From NCBI GenBank assembly GCA_013423325.1, contig BLJB01000001.1, positions 248,001 to 312,000 on the forward strand: a stretch of DNA of 64,000 nt, written 5' to 3'. The notes under the pieces were generated by a model. The model saw only the letters and a program-made list of their open reading frames with translations. It ran no database searches and was not told the origin of the DNA. The position numbers and the translations under genes were made by a program. This DNA is from Usnea hakonensis. Its lineage: Eukaryota > Ascomycota > Lecanoromycetes > Lecanorales > Parmeliaceae. Below, in pieces: positions 31,949 through 44,974 of this stretch. Within the stretch, counting starts at the first letter, position 1. Each line of letters starts with the position of its first letter.

Positions 31949-34900
31949 CTCCCTCTTTATAGCTTATAGAGAGTATAGAGACTATAGATAAGTTATCTAT
32001 AAGGCTCTTCTTATTTATCTCTAGCCTTTAGTACCTCCTCTTACTATTTAATAAGGGCTCCGTACCTTCTTATTAGTTAAAATATTATATATACCGAGTA
32101 ACTACTTATATCGTTCGAAGTCTTATAGCTTTAGTAGTTTTATAAGTATATCTATAACTATTTAGACTATAGATATATACTAGATATTAATAATCTTATC
32201 CTCTATAAGTTATCGAATATAGTAGAATTATATATTAATATATTTAGTCCTTTAATAATACTTAGGATTTCGTATAAGGTTATTACTCCCCTTATTATTA
32301 TTAAATAGAGTAATAGAATTATTATTATAGCCTTAAAATTTAAGTCCTTATAGCTACTATATAACCTATACTACTAATTTTCCTACCTTAGAAAGAGCTA
32401 TATATTCGGCTTTAGTAGTAGACGTAGCGACGTTTCTTTATTTTCGACTATATTAAATATAGGCTATTTATATATATAGTAGATTATAGCTATATATAGA
32501 TTTCCTATTATTAGTATCGTTAGCGTATATAGTATCTAAAAAGGCCTATAGATTACTAGTCTTTTAGTAGCGGAGGCCCAAATATATACTACCCCGGACG
32601 TATCTAAGTACTCGATTAACTATATTTATATAACGAATAGTAGGATTATAGTAGTATTAACTAAGTTTATTAATAATAAATACTAAGTTAGATCGTATAG
32701 CCGTTATAAGGAATATAAGGCTTCCGATTTATTTCTAGTACTCTTATTAATCGGCTCGTTATTCGTCTAGCTAGCCTAGAGTAAGAGTAGTATATCTATT
32801 AATAGGAGTACTAACCGGGCTTACTTCGTATATAGAGTAATCCTTAAGGAGCTTTTTAATATATTATAACTATTTAAGGATAATAGTCTTTATCTTCTAG
32901 TTACGATATACCTAAATACCGAGGATCCGGTTAACTAGGCCTATTTCGGTTAATTTAAACTCTTTATAGATAGCTTTCTTAGTAGTATCGATAATAGATT
33001 AAAGTACTATACTAATAAGAATATTATCTACGTAAAGGTAAACGATCGTTATACCTTCTAATAAGTCTTTAATAAATATATAGCTATCGGCCGAAATCGA
33101 TATAAATTCTATTTACCTTATAGCCTTTTTAAACTTCCTATTCTATTATCGGGCTAATTATTTAAGACTATATAGGCCTTTTTCGAGCCGTAGTACTACT
33201 CCCTAGGGGAGCTTTTTAGGGTAGCCGGAAGGTACTATTATATAGATCTCCTCTTCTAGATCGCTATTTAAGTATATATTATCTATATCTATCTATTTAA
33301 CGAGTATATCTCGTTAGACCGTATTTACGAAGAATAGGCGTAGAGATTTAAATCTTAGTATAGGAGTAAAAGTCTTATAAAAATCAATATTTTTAATTTA
33401 ACTAAATCCTCTTATAACTAGCTATACTTTAAACTTATTTATAATATTATTACTATTATATTTAACTTTAAATATCTATTTATATATTATAGGGACTCGT
33501 CTATATAGTAGATTTATAAGCTTCTATATATCTTTAGAGATTAGAGCGATAATCTCCTTAATAATAGCTACCTTCTATTTATAGGAATAGAGTCTATTTA
33601 TAGCCTCCCTATATATTTAAGGCTCGATAATAGTGTAAGGCCTTCTATTAAGGATATTTAGATAATTAGAAGGCGAGGTTTTAATTATTTTAACTAAATT
33701 CGCCTAATTCTTTCTCCGGCCGAAATTCTTATAAAATACGTATAGATCGTATCTAGGCTTTCTAACGCGTAATAAACGTATAGGAGGGATAGTCCTAGAT
33801 AGTAATTTAAAGACTATATTAGTTAGAACTAGACTAGGTAGTATTTATTATTAAATTTAAATATTTAGTAATATTTCTCGATTTTCTTTCTCTATATATT
33901 AAGTATAGGGAGTATCTCTAGTATCTCCGGCTATAGGCTATAGTAATATACTATTAATAGGAGCTTTAGGAGTTTTTTCGTAAGAAGGAGTAGAGAGCTC
34001 TCCCTCTACTTAAACTTCTCCTATTTTAATAATTTTTTCGATTCGAGGTAATAATATAGTAGCTAATACTAGTATTATATTATTATCCTTATTACCCTTA
34101 TTATTTAATATACTATTAATCTTACTTCCTATACTATCTAGGGCGTTATTAATATATTCCGGTTATATTAGAGCGAGGTCTACTATTATAGTATTAAAGT
34201 ACTAAGGGAATATATAGCGAGATAGTAACTAAGATCCTTTATAGTCCTTATAAAATTTAACTATTATAGGCTATTCGAATCGATTATTTCGAGGGTTATA
34301 TATATAGTACTAAGTTAATAAATAGTAACTAGTATAGATTACCTTATATACTACTTTATATAGCTTACTCTTCCTCTTTTTCTTAAATAAATAGATTATA
34401 TATAGGTACCTAAATACCCTCTCTTAACTAAGATCCGATTATTTATAATACTATTACTCGTATACTAATTTACTCCCTCTACTATTATATAGTAGTTTCC
34501 TCTTTAGATAGTTTATATATACCGCGGCCTTTAACTAAAAGTTTATAAGTAGTTCTAATTTAGTAAGTATAGCTCTTATTAGTTCGTTTATAGATCTATT
34601 AAATCGTTTAGTAATACTATTCTAATATAGGATATATATATTTATAAACTCTATAGAGACGCCTATCTCTTATAGAGCTATTTAGGTATCCTTATACTTA
34701 TCTATATTATTAGTCCTAACTACTACTACTCTTTTTACTCTAGTTATCTTATCGACTATAATAATACTTTAAAGGATAAATAGTTTAATCTCTTTCTTTA
34801 TACTAATTAGTATAATAGCCGAGTAGTCTATTACCTTATTAATAAGGGATATAAACTATCTATATCCTTCTATAATACTCCTTATAGGGTAGGGACCCTA

Positions 34901-36873
34901 GAAGTCTATATATATTTATACTCTAGGTATCGTCTCCTTTAATAGGGGGCCTTTATTAATCTTTTAGACTATCTTTATAATATTATAAATACTATATTAG
35001 AACTCCTCCGGTAGCTCTATAGCCTTAATACCTTTTGCGTATAAGTATATATCTTATAGACGATATACTTTAGTATAGCCTATCCTTTAATATAGCCTCC
35101 TAAAGCTATTTATAGCCTCGGTCTCGTAACTCGGGTATACTAATTCTCGTAAGATAAATACTATATCTGACTATAACTCTATTAATTAATATAGGCTATT
35201 TTTTATATAGCCTTTTATAACTATACTATCTATAGCTAATTTAATAATTTTTATATAGCTATTATTAAATATTACTATAAAGTCTTTTCTATTTAGGGCT
35301 ATAATAGATAGTAAGTTACCGCCTATATCTAGTATATAGAGTACGTCTTCTATAGTCTATAGATAACCTCCTAGATAAATCTTAATTATCCTTTTACTTA
35401 GAGTAGTTAATTTATCTTTATTACTAAATTCTACTATACCTCTCTTTTTACTATATTCGATAAATAGCTCCCTTTAAGGCGTTATATAACGCGATACTTC
35501 TAAATCGATTAATTATTCTAGTAAGCTACTTCCTTTAGTCTTACCTAAGGTTTCTAGCTTTATATCCGCCTTATATCTCGCTATCTAAATACTATATCTA
35601 GTATACTTCTCGTATACCTTGCTTACTATACTAGTATCGTTATTATCTAACTCGTATCTAGCTATATAAGCTCTATCTTTTAGTTAGTCTTATCCTCTAT
35701 AATTATTACCTTTTCTATTACTATCTTTCCTAAACGATTTCGAACCCCTCGATCTCTTAGATCTTAGGCCTATCTTATTAACTACTTAATTCGTATCCTT
35801 ATTATTTCGTACCTTATCTAGAGAATAGTTATATATATAGTAACCCTTTCTATCGTACTTATAGTATTCGACTTTATTTAGATCTCTTTTCTAAAATAGT
35901 CTTTCCTTATAATCCTTCGCCTTCCGATCTATCTTTCTAGCGAAATTAGCTACGTCTTTTATACTTTTTATAACCCTTAGTTATTCGACTACTAATTTAA
36001 TATTAAGCTAATTATTTTAACTAAGAATCGCTTTAGCTATATTATACTCGTTTTCTTTATAAGTACTTATAAGAGTAGTTACTAGAACTATATCGTCTAG
36101 TATACTTATCGGATTTAAATCTAATATATTATTATATAACTTCCTTAGATCCGAAACTACTAAGTCGATTATTTAATCGGCTAATTTCGTATAGTTATTA
36201 AACTATTATAGTATAGCTAGGAGATAGCCTTTTCTACTTATACTATAGACTCTTTTTAGCGCGTCCTACTATTTCTTAGAGGTCTTCTTATTATCGATAT
36301 AGCCTTTCTAATACTTATCTACGTAGCCTCCGATAATCGTTATAATCTATTAGTCTAATTTAACTTATCGTCTTACTACCTCCCTTATTCGTAATATTAG
36401 TATATCTCTATCGACGATTCCGAATACTCCTCGTCTATTAAAGAAATTCCGGAGGTCCTAAGCCTATATATAGTAATTAAGGCCCTTTAGTATTATTAAT
36501 TTAATAGGGGGAGACTTTATAATACCGGCTTTTAAAGGTTTATTTAGATCTACCTTTATAAGTTTATCGAAATCTAGTACTTTATTAATATCTAGCTATT
36601 TTTTAGTTACTTCGTAATCTTCTTCTTTTACTATACCTTCCTTCTACTTACCTTATTTAGTATTAGAAGGCCCTACTATTATTATCGCTATATCTTTAGT
36701 AAATCGATCTCTTCTTTAGTCTCTCTATAGTACTATACTACCTATATTCTTATTATCCCTAGACTCGCTCCGGTCCCTAGAGCCTTCTTATAGACGTACT
36801 ATAACGCGTATTAATAGTAGTAATACTCGTAGCGTATTAGATACCCGGTTAATAACTAACCGGGCTTATAACC

Positions 36874-37194
36874 TATTAATAATTATAATTTAAATAATAT
36901 AGAGAATAGTAATTACCTTACTAATATTATATTAGGGCTAGGGCTAACTCGATCTATATAATAAGACTACTAAAAAAGATATTCTTTAGGAGGGAAGAGA
37001 ACCTACTATATATATAAATTTAGTAGAGAGTAGTCTAAATCTATATAGTAATTACTATATAGCTATAGGAAAATCCCGAAGCCTCAGGTATTTACTATTC
37101 TACCACCAAAAGCCATTCTCCGCCCCATTCTCATTATGGCGTATTTGGCCCATGTTCGGAATGAGCCATTACTAAGCCACTAGGACCACCAACA
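36874..37194. repeat. Right LTR (5' LTR of the minus-oriented Copia element)
   Basis: 321 bp ending CCACCAACA. Its outer 110 bp (from about 37085) are unmutated while the inner 210 bp carry RIP changes, the mirror image of the left LTR. Confidence 0.95.
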
Positions 37195-37239
37195 GGAAGG
37201 GGAGGAGGGGATTGTGTGAAAAGCATAGACAATGAATGA

Positions 37240-38609
37240 AAAACCTTTTGATCCCATTATGCCCACCCCCCAACAAAGAAAAATCCACCCATCGAATATA
37301 AAAACACAATAAAAACCATGTACAGCACTCCCTCGTCATCTTTGTTCCTGCACAACCCCTTCTTCTTTCCCTTCATTCGGCACGAACAAAGAACCACTCG
37401 GACTCCACACCGAGGAGATCAAAGAACTGGGACATACATTATTCTTCATTCCCTATAACCAATCCCAACACCCATCGCCCTCTCAGACAGACCCCTCAAA
37501 CCCTCCTCGCAAACCTCCTCACCCGAATCCCCTCTACTACCCTAAGCTAACCCAGTTCAAACCCCCGAAAACCCGCCCCAGAAAAGGAAAAAAAAAAAAA
37601 AGACCGAGAAAAATGGGCAACAAACCCTCCCTCACCCTCCTCCCATCCCTCCCCACCAACCCCAAACCCTTCCAACCCAGACCCACCCACCGCTCTCCCC
37701 ACCCCCCCACCGCTCTCCCCACCCCCCCACCGACATAGACACAGACACAGCCCCCCTCCTCCCCTCCCACCCCTCCAATCCCAAATCCAAATCGCACAAA
37801 AAGCACCCCCTCCCTCCAAAACGCCTTCCTTCGTTCCTAAAACCCGCCTCCTTAAAACCCAGCTCCTATACACCCACCCCACGAGAACCAACCATCCCTA
37901 CCCCTACCCCCGCCCCCAAAAACCACAGCTACAAGCCGTTAAAAAATAGCTCGAAAAGCGGGGTGAAATCGTCGAGGTGCGATAGGGTGAGGGTTGATGA
38001 GGGGGGGGTTGTTTGGTATTATTAGTGGAGGTGGGTTGGGGTTGGGGGTGGAGGTAGGTGGTTGGTGCTGAGGAAGGGTTGGTATACATACTCTCTTTTT
38101 TTTATTTTGGGTCGGTTGGTTAGATGTTAGGTGCATGGTAAATGATACTCATTTCGCAGTGAGTGAGGACAAGGGGGGGTTTGGATGCTTTGTTACATCG
38201 TGAACAGCAATCTATCTCCCCTTCCCCCCAACAATACATCTCCTCTTCCACTTCCACTTCTATCTTCTCACCCATGCCCTCGTACAAAGCGCGCATTCAT
38301 AGCCCATCAATACATACACAGACCGAGAACTCGACTCGACTCGGTCTGCTCAAGGATTATGGAGTTCTTAAGCTCGAGGTGCTATGGTTGTGGCCATTGA
38401 TTTTGATTTTCATGTAAGGTGCTTGGAATGTAGGTAGACCATGAGAGGAAAAGGTACCTTTTGATTTTCGTAGCTCCTCCAGGCTTAGACGATCCAGGGA
38501 GGCACGAGTGAGCAATTGCGAGACGAACAGGTATAACAAAATATTCATAAATATCCAGTAAAAAAAAACAAAAAAAAAACCCCCCTCTAGCATGTATCCC
38601 CAACCACAT
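37240..38609. other. Intergenic, low-complexity C-rich then G-rich block
   Basis: No supported gene. 37480-37900 is strongly C-biased with repeated ccaccgctctccccaccccc (37690-37730), and 37970-38070 is G-rich. Long frames on the minus strand here are Gly/Trp/Arg low-complexity artefacts. An A-run lies at 38560-38580. Confidence 0.5.
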
Positions 38610-39267
38610 TCACGCCGACTCGACCACCGACCTAGCCAACGTACTCTCAACCTCACCACCGACCTTCGCCCCAACATGTCCACTCCCGATCCTACCCAAA
38701 CCCTCCACATCAATAACCCACTCCCCCGTCGAGTACCCCTCCTGCTGGAAAAAGCCTCCCACTCCATACATTGTATCCGCGAGCATGCCCCACGTCAACT
38801 GCCCCGTACGGTCAACGCCATGGTTTTCAATGAACACGGCTGCTCCACGGTAGGACCAGGAGGCTTGAGGATGGTGTATGAGGCCATCGCCGTGGTTCTC
38901 GAGGGTGGAATGATATATAGAGTTCAGTGCGGTGAGCAGAGCCTGGAAGGTAATGGCGGAGCCGAGAGAAGCCGGTGCGGCATAGGCGTAGAAGTTGAGC
39001 GTGACTGGAGAATTGAGCACGTGATAGGTTTTTGTTCTCTGAACGGTGCTTTGGGGCTGTCAGTACAGGGCTTCATTTCAAGACTTGGGGGAATCTGGGA
39101 GAGGAAACAAGTCGAAGAAGAACAGTGGCATACTTTGGTGCTGTGGCGTTGAGAGTTGTGTTGTTAGAGGGCGACACGTGAGTGATTGAGAGGTCTCGCG
39201 GCACATCTTTTGCTGACAAGACTGGTCTCGTGACTGCGAGAAAGACAATGGTAAGGAGGAATTTCAT
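38610..39267 (-). CDS. Secreted protein of unknown function
   Basis: Exons 39267-39134 and about 39048-38610 give 190 aa. The N-terminus MKFLLTIVFLAVTRPVLSA is a signal peptide. The second exon reads TYHVLNSPVTLNFYAYAAP, a Gly/Ala-rich middle, ENHGVDRTGQLTWGMLADTM and GVGGFFQQEGYSTGEWVIDV. Many fungal small secreted proteins share the TxGxLxxGM--- layout, but no named family was recognised. The donor (GTATGC) is good; the acceptor is the only one that keeps the frame and is not certain. It sits between two RIP-mutated transposons. Confidence 0.65.
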
Positions 39268-39616
39268 AACTCGATCGAGGCAAAAGGTCGCGCGTCAAAC
39301 AGCTATGCAACTAAGAGTAGAGAAAGATGGAAAGAAGCGGACGGTGAAAAGCGCGAGCAATGAGGATATGTAATTAGCTCAGTCTCGTAGGTTTGATTAG
39401 CATTAGGGTCCGTCTGCAGGTACGATCTCAGAACTACGCATGTCGCAAGAGGCGGAAGGAGAGGTTGAAAGGCGACCGCTCGGTCCTTGAGCACGCGCCT
39501 TCTTCACCATCAGATTCGATAAACATGCTGTTCGTAATGCCATCATACTTTAAAGAAAGTGTTGTATAGCATACGGTAGAAAGTACAAGACTGCCCAGTT
39601 GTGTAGGGGAACACCA
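39268..39616. other. Intergenic between secreted gene and transposon
   Basis: 5' flank of the secreted-protein gene. Nothing else seen. Confidence 0.5.
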
Positions 39617-39619
39617 GAA

Positions 39620-41597
39620 GGTATCCGATAACCGCCGAGAGGCAACAAATGTGACTCTCCACACCATTATTTAGATTATTCCTCCACCACATTTATATGA
39701 TATGATTCAAATGATCTAGATCTATTCTATATAATCGGAAGTAGTTAATCCTTTATAGAATCGACTTAGATACCCTCCTTTATGATACAAATAGACTTTG
39801 CATACTCCATATCCCCCCCGAGTCCTAGGAGTCCTAGGAGTATTACTACTAATATTTATTCTAAAAGCTCGTTTCTAACTATCCTTACGATATATAAGAT
39901 ACGTACGAATAGCCTTTAGATCTTACTATTTATAATTACCTCGTAGTATCGTTGGTTATATAATAATAGGGGTAGGATTAGGTTATAATCGATAGAGATC
40001 TCCTCCTTCTTTAAGTAACTCTACTACTATATTTTCGAGAAATTTCTAATACTCCTATCTATTCCCTAGTAGTTTATATAATTTAAATATATTTGCAAGA
40101 CTCCTATCTAAATATTAATTAAATAGAGGTATCTAGTTCTAATTATAGGCCCGTTAGGACGTATATATAGCTACTAGGGTATTAAACCGATCTACCTCCC
40201 CTATATACTTATTATAGTAGTAGAATAGCTTCGGAACCTAGAACTCCTTTTTCTAAGTATCTTTTCTATTCTCCTTAAAAGTAGACAAAATAATACGTAT
40301 ATTTATACTAGTTTTACTAGGACGCTTCCTTTTTTTAGAGACGGAGTCATCAACCTCCTTAATACTATATATAGTAGTTAATTCTAATACGAGGTTATTA
40401 TCCTATTAGGCTACTATAAGGACGTTCTTCTAGACTACTATAATAAGTATATTATATAGAATATCTCTTATAAACTCTTATTTTATCTTAATAAGTAATT
40501 TTAAGAGATCTCGTTAACCTAGCTTTATTATCCTATATATAGCGATTCCTCGGTCTTTTAGGGCTATAGTAAGCTCCGGATAGATAAAGTAGTTATCTAT
40601 AAAGAGAATAGTACCTTTCGGAAGCGTATCTAGGGCTAATTTAAATACTATTACCGACGTTTCTTTAAGGCCTTTAATTTTTAGCCTACCCTTAAATCCC
40701 TATACCGGGGAATACTAGGCGTAATTATAGAGATAGCCGTTATTATTAATTATAAATAGCTTGTATCCCTCCTTAATTAGCTTACCTAGAGCTATTATTA
40801 AATAGGATATACGCCTAGTCTCCTTAATTATATACTTATCGATTACTATATAAGAACTAGGGGTCCGTAAAGTCTTCTAATTCTTTCGGATCTTACTAGT
40901 AAATAGAAGAAGCTTCTTATACTAGACTAGCTACTTCTATCGATCGGATCTAATAGTTATTAGATCCTCGTAATCCAGATTTAAATAGTATATATACTTG
41001 CGGAGAAGAATATAGCGGTCCCGAGTTATTTTTTTAATAATAATTAGAGTAATAGAAGCAATCCTATTAATCCTCTAATAATTATAGATTATAGGAAAGT
41101 AAAAGATACCTATATAGATCATAATAGCTATAAAGATCTTTAGTTTAGATATAGTAGTATTATACTAATAATAATCGCGAGAAGTCTAAGTAGACGTATA
41201 TAAATTAGTATTATCCCGAAGTATTTCCTATATAGTAGTAGTCTATATAAGACTAAATATAGTTCGGGGAGTAAGAAACAAGTTACTCGGAAAATAATTA
41301 ATAGCTACCCGATACTTAATTACTATTGGTTAATACTCTAGAAAGGGTAGAATACGTTAGAGAAGATTATTACGTTTTTTAAGAAATATATATCTCTCTC
41401 TAGTCTTAGCACCCTTTTTTTATAGTATTAAGACCTAATCTAATTCGTCCTTATTAGGGATAGGTAAGGTCGCAATTTAGGCCATATTAGACTCCAATTA
41501 GTTAATTAATTAAATGATTTTGTATAGAGAGTGTTTTTTTGTGGGGGAAGAAACTCGCTTAAATTTGTTGCCAAGGCCTCGGCGGTTATCGGATACC
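39620..41597 (-). mobile_element. RIP-mutated PiggyBac-like DNA transposon
   Basis: About 1.98 kb bounded by terminal inverted repeats. The left end GGTATCCGATAACCGCCGAG (39620-39639) is mirrored exactly at the right end (41578-41597), followed by a matching GGCAACAAAT with a short indel. The minus strand carries decayed transposase: KLIKEGYKLFIINNNGYLYN (about 40780) and, after stops, LDTLPKGTILFIDNYF (about 40600) continuing IALKDRGIA. These are the D-N-F region and neighbourhood of the PiggyBac/PGBD DDE transposase (DDE_Tnp_1_7). The TTAA duplication usual for PiggyBac is absent; the flanks instead offer GAA (39617-39619, 41598-41600) or TA just inside. The interior is extremely AT-rich, whereas the termini are not. 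Confidence 0.75.
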
Positions 41598-41988
41598 GAA
41601 TTGATATGAGGATGCCAGATCTTTTAGGGTTAGGGCTAGACCACGTGACTAAGTACTCAATTTCAATCGTCATCTGTCCTAATTGATAAGCACAGGGCAG
41701 ATTTTGACAAACCCTGAAGCTCTAGACATCTAACTGTACATGCTGTGATATCTTTCCTTCACTCCACAACGTTCGCATGCTCTGTAAAGTTCCCTTGCGC
41801 GTGCTGAAAAGACTCACGTGCAATCGCCATTACGCGGCAATCATTCGACTGTGCGAATGTCGATGCGCAATCTACCTCTCTTCGAAGCACCGCTCGCAAA
41901 AGGCTTTTACCCAAACTCAAGTCGTCAAGCCTAGACTCCATCCCTATTCGCAACAGTGCGCGTAGCTTCCTGACGATCATGCATGACC
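41598..41988. other. Intergenic, 3' flank of MFS gene
   Basis: Nothing seen. A minus-strand frame at 41759-42133 overlaps the MFS C-terminus in another frame and is a shadow. Confidence 0.5.
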
Positions 41989-43989
41989 TCAACCGTTTCC
42001 ATCTTTCTTTTTGATCCCCGTCCGAGTCTCCGTGTGCTCTTTGGTCAGCTCTTTCTTCGTGACGAGCCCACTGGCAAGAAGCCCACATGCTGCAACACAT
42101 GTGCACATGATCCACAAATTCCTCAAACTCCACGCGAAAGCTTGCTTCACCGCTAGTTTCTGGGCCTGATTGGAAATCGTCGTAATGAGATCGATATGAG
42201 TCGCAGCATCAGTCCCCGAGAGGTTCTGAACTACGTCTGTCGGCAGTCCGTGGTCTTGTAAGTTCGATCTCTGAAGTTGCATTCCGTTCTGGAAAATAAT
42301 GCCACCGCTGACAATCGAAAGAGATTGACCGACGTTGCGTATAAATCCGAAAGTAGCTGTGGCCATTGCGGTGTCATCTTGAGATACGAGAGCTTGAAGG
42401 GCAATGAGAGGCGGATCAAAGAGAAGGCCAGCTCCCAGCCCGGCCACAATTTCGAAGGCAATGATTGAACCCAGGGATGATGTCGCGTTGAGATGGATGT
42501 ATAGTCCATTACCAATGGTGAGCAAAGTCACACCTACCCAGATGAGCTCAATATATCGGCCGATTCGGTGAATAGTGACACCCGCAGCGATTGCCGTGAG
42601 TGCTGTAGAGATTGTTATTGGAAGAAGGAGGATTCCACAATGGAGAGGGGAAGCCTCTTTTGCGGATTGAAAGTAGAGTGGGAGGTAATAGTCAGTCGCA
42701 TTGACGACCTATATCATCATCTGTCAATATGGAGCTATCATTCAAACAAATTCGACCACACGTACGAAATACTGTGAGAATCCAAGAGCAAGACATGCAG
42801 CATTGGACTTGTGGCGGAACACGCCAAGGGGCATGACTGGATAGCGCGCGAGTCGACCTTCGTTGAAGAGAAACACGACAGCCAGCAGAGCACCAGCCAC
42901 GACAAGGCAGATGACCTGCGGAGAGTTCCAAGGGTACGATGTACCTCCAAAATTCAGACCCAGCAGCACCATAACCATGAACCCAACAATAGAAAGACTC
43001 CCAGCCCAGTCGACGGCTTTGATACCTTCGGCGAACTTTGTCTTCGGGTTGTGCACGTCTAGGAAGAGGAGCAGTAGGCAGAACGCTACCCCAGAGATTG
43101 GAAGATTGATCCAGAAAATCCACCTCCACGACAGAAGCTGTGTGAAGGCACCACCGAGAACTGGTCCAAGACCACCGGCCACAGCCCAGGTTATTTGAAG
43201 AAGGCCGAGAAAGAGAGGTCGAGTCCTGCGAGGAACATCAATGGTGCGAGATCAATGCTTAAGTAAGTAGTGCGAACCTCATGCTAAACATGTCCGAAAC
43301 GACAATATTGATAAGGGAACTCAAACCGCCGCCGGATACGCCTTGGAGAGAACGACTCACAATGAGCATGCCCATGCTGCTTGACACCGCGCATATGATG
43401 GAGCTGGCAAAGTACAGTGCGACGGCCATCAGCAGGATTGGCTTCCGGCCCCATATGTCTGAGAGTTTCGCCCAAATAGGGACGACAGCGGTAGTGGCAA
43501 TGACGTATGAGGCACCGATCCAGGAGTAGCCGGATGCTGAATGAAGATCAGAGCATATCGTGGGTATAGCAGTGGCTACGATGGTGGTGTTTAGCGCAGC
43601 GATGAAGAGAGTGGACTGGGCAGTTGCGGAGTCAGCATGTGAGTCAGGATTTCTGAGTCAGTCGCTTCAGTGAAGCTTTTGCCGCATGTCGAGGGGGCCT
43701 TTGGAAATTCAAAAGAAGAAAAGAAGAGAGAGAGAGAGCGAGAGAGAGTACCCGAGACAATATCGTGTGGTATCAATCCGCAATTACTCACAAAAAGAGC
43801 AATCATGACTGTAAGTGTTCTGGATGAGCTCGGTCGCTGGACGGGTTCAGAAAGGACTTGAGTCAGTGTTTCAAATCCCTCTCGCTCATTACTTCTCCCC
43901 CAGGTAATAGCAGCAGGAGGTCGCTGTACTGCTGGTAGTTCGATCGACTCGATTGCGTCCTCGACCCAAGGAGCGTGACTCGACGACAT
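41989..43989 (-). CDS. MFS drug:H+ antiporter, DHA2 (14-TM) type
   Basis: Exons 43989-43792, 43615-43278, 43225-42766 and 42708-41989 join in frame to give 571 aa. A 45-residue hydrophilic N-terminus precedes about 14 membrane helices. Family marks include STLFIAALNTTIVATAIPTI (TM1, motif D1), WAKLSDIWGRKPIL (motif A), RSLQGVSGGG (motif B), GPVLGG (motif C) and WRWIFWINLPISG. The last helix is followed by a basic tail ending KKKDGNG. The layout is that of fungal plasma-membrane exporters of toxic compounds, driven by the proton gradient; the substrate is unknown. No biosynthetic cluster adjoins it. Intron 1 (176 bp) contains a GA-rich microsatellite (43719-43748). Confidence 0.88.
43719..43748. 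repeat. GA microsatellite in MFS intron 1
   Basis: Runs of agag with one cg interruption, inside the first intron of the MFS gene. Confidence 0.85.
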
Positions 43990-44974
43990 GGTAAAAAGCA
44001 GCGATGATCCCTTGGCTATATATGTTACGAATGGTTCCAAATATCCAAGGTACTTCAAAGAGGCCAGTACAACAAATGAGTGAAGAACAGGGAATGATGA
44101 AATGAGAATTGATGTGATACAAGACTCTTCGGATAGCGCTGTCTATACGAAATTGGGGCCGCCTTCCGAAAGTAGGGTTAGGGCTGGACCCCATAGAAAG
44201 TACATAACATTTCAGGTAAAGTGCCTTACGATTTACGTTCTTCCTAGGTAATCGTGATAATACGGTTTCTGCATGATTTCCTCACGGTATGTAAGACTTT
44301 CTGAACAATTCATGGACGCCAAGACTTACCGTAATTGGTTGTTGTAAAGGACAATGATGATAATACTACTGTCCCTAGTCTTTCCAATACTGTATTGCCC
44401 ACGGGCGTGCCTTCTAGTCCCGTGCGCGCCCGCATTTGGCATTGGAATCCGAAAGCAAGGATACATGTCATGCTTCGGGGCCCATAGCAAATTGTATATA
44501 CATAGGACTGAAGAACAGAAATAACCGATTTGATCAATCTGAGACCTCAGCCGCGATAGGGAGTCGTGGCAATCCTGTGCCCAACGGAGGTAAATGACAG
44601 CTTGCGGCCTTCGCTATCAAACAGTCCATACAAAGATCCGAATTGCGACTCCGCAATCACTCTTGATGGAGATTCTCGGCGGATTAAAGCGATAGACCGT
44701 CTTGAGCACTTTGCGCAATACGGATCAACGTCCCCCTCGGCTGCTTCACCATTCGTATGCTCGACAGATGGAACCTTACTGCATTGCTGTCCCGCCGTTG
44801 TCTAAGCCTGGCAAGGGTGGTATCAGCGAAGGTGCTTTGTACCGTTTTCGTATGGTATACGAAGAGTTTGATTTGTGAACGAAGGTCTAGTGAGTGATGC
44901 CTTTTCGAAGGACATGGAAAGCAAAAGCCAAGCTGAATGTGCTCTTCGCAGGAGATGTATTGGTGCTATGACTT
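43990..44974. other. Intergenic, about 1 kb
   Basis: 5' flank of the MFS gene and 3' flank of the secreted gene. No supported gene or repeat. Confidence 0.5.

Larger units (their letters stand above)
31628..37194 (-). mobile_element. Complete RIP-mutated Ty1/Copia retrotransposon
   Basis: 5,567 bp with two 321-bp LTRs and the 5-bp target duplication GGAAG (31623-31627 and 37195-37199). It is oriented on the minus strand. Next to the right LTR, minus-strand GGTTATAAGCCCGG matches, apart from a RIP change, the half-initiator-tRNA-Met primer site used by Copia elements. Decayed protein motifs follow in Copia order. They are a Gag zinc knuckle with every Cys/His turned to Tyr (YYKYDRKGYYIYNY, about 35850), a protease-to-integrase stretch (LYILDIGGNLLSI, about 35300), the integrase core (IDF-GPYPIRSIIEGYR, about 34890) and reverse transcriptase (VYLYVDNILI, 33020-33050, from VDD). 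The interior is about 30% GC or less, full of stops, and inactive. Confidence 0.95.
31431..37239 (+). pseudogene. Small single-pass membrane protein gene interrupted by the Copia element
   Basis: The 5' part (31431-31627) begins MSPTNLTPPPP. It has a Cys pair (GCSNPNSCHP), one membrane segment (PILLGLGFLYVVCLLIMLF) and a basic cytoplasmic start DRRRGKTDRF. The reading frame continues exactly across the retrotransposon: after the right-hand GGAAG copy, 37200-37239 gives GGGDCVKSIDNE and a stop, so the empty-site ORF would have been 78 codons. In the present allele the frame runs into the LTR and stops at 31715. The exact frame continuation supports both the gene and the insertion boundaries. 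Confidence 0.75.

Noticed and set aside
31715..36900. Possible genes or origin in the AT-rich block
   Set aside because: All structure is explained by a RIP-mutated Copia element; no open frames remain.
37537..37891. Minus-strand Gly/Trp-rich frames of 89 and 114 residues
   Set aside because: Low-complexity C-rich DNA read in reverse; no gene-like features.
41759..42133. Minus-strand frame of 124 residues
   Set aside because: Out-of-frame shadow overlapping the MFS C-terminal exon.
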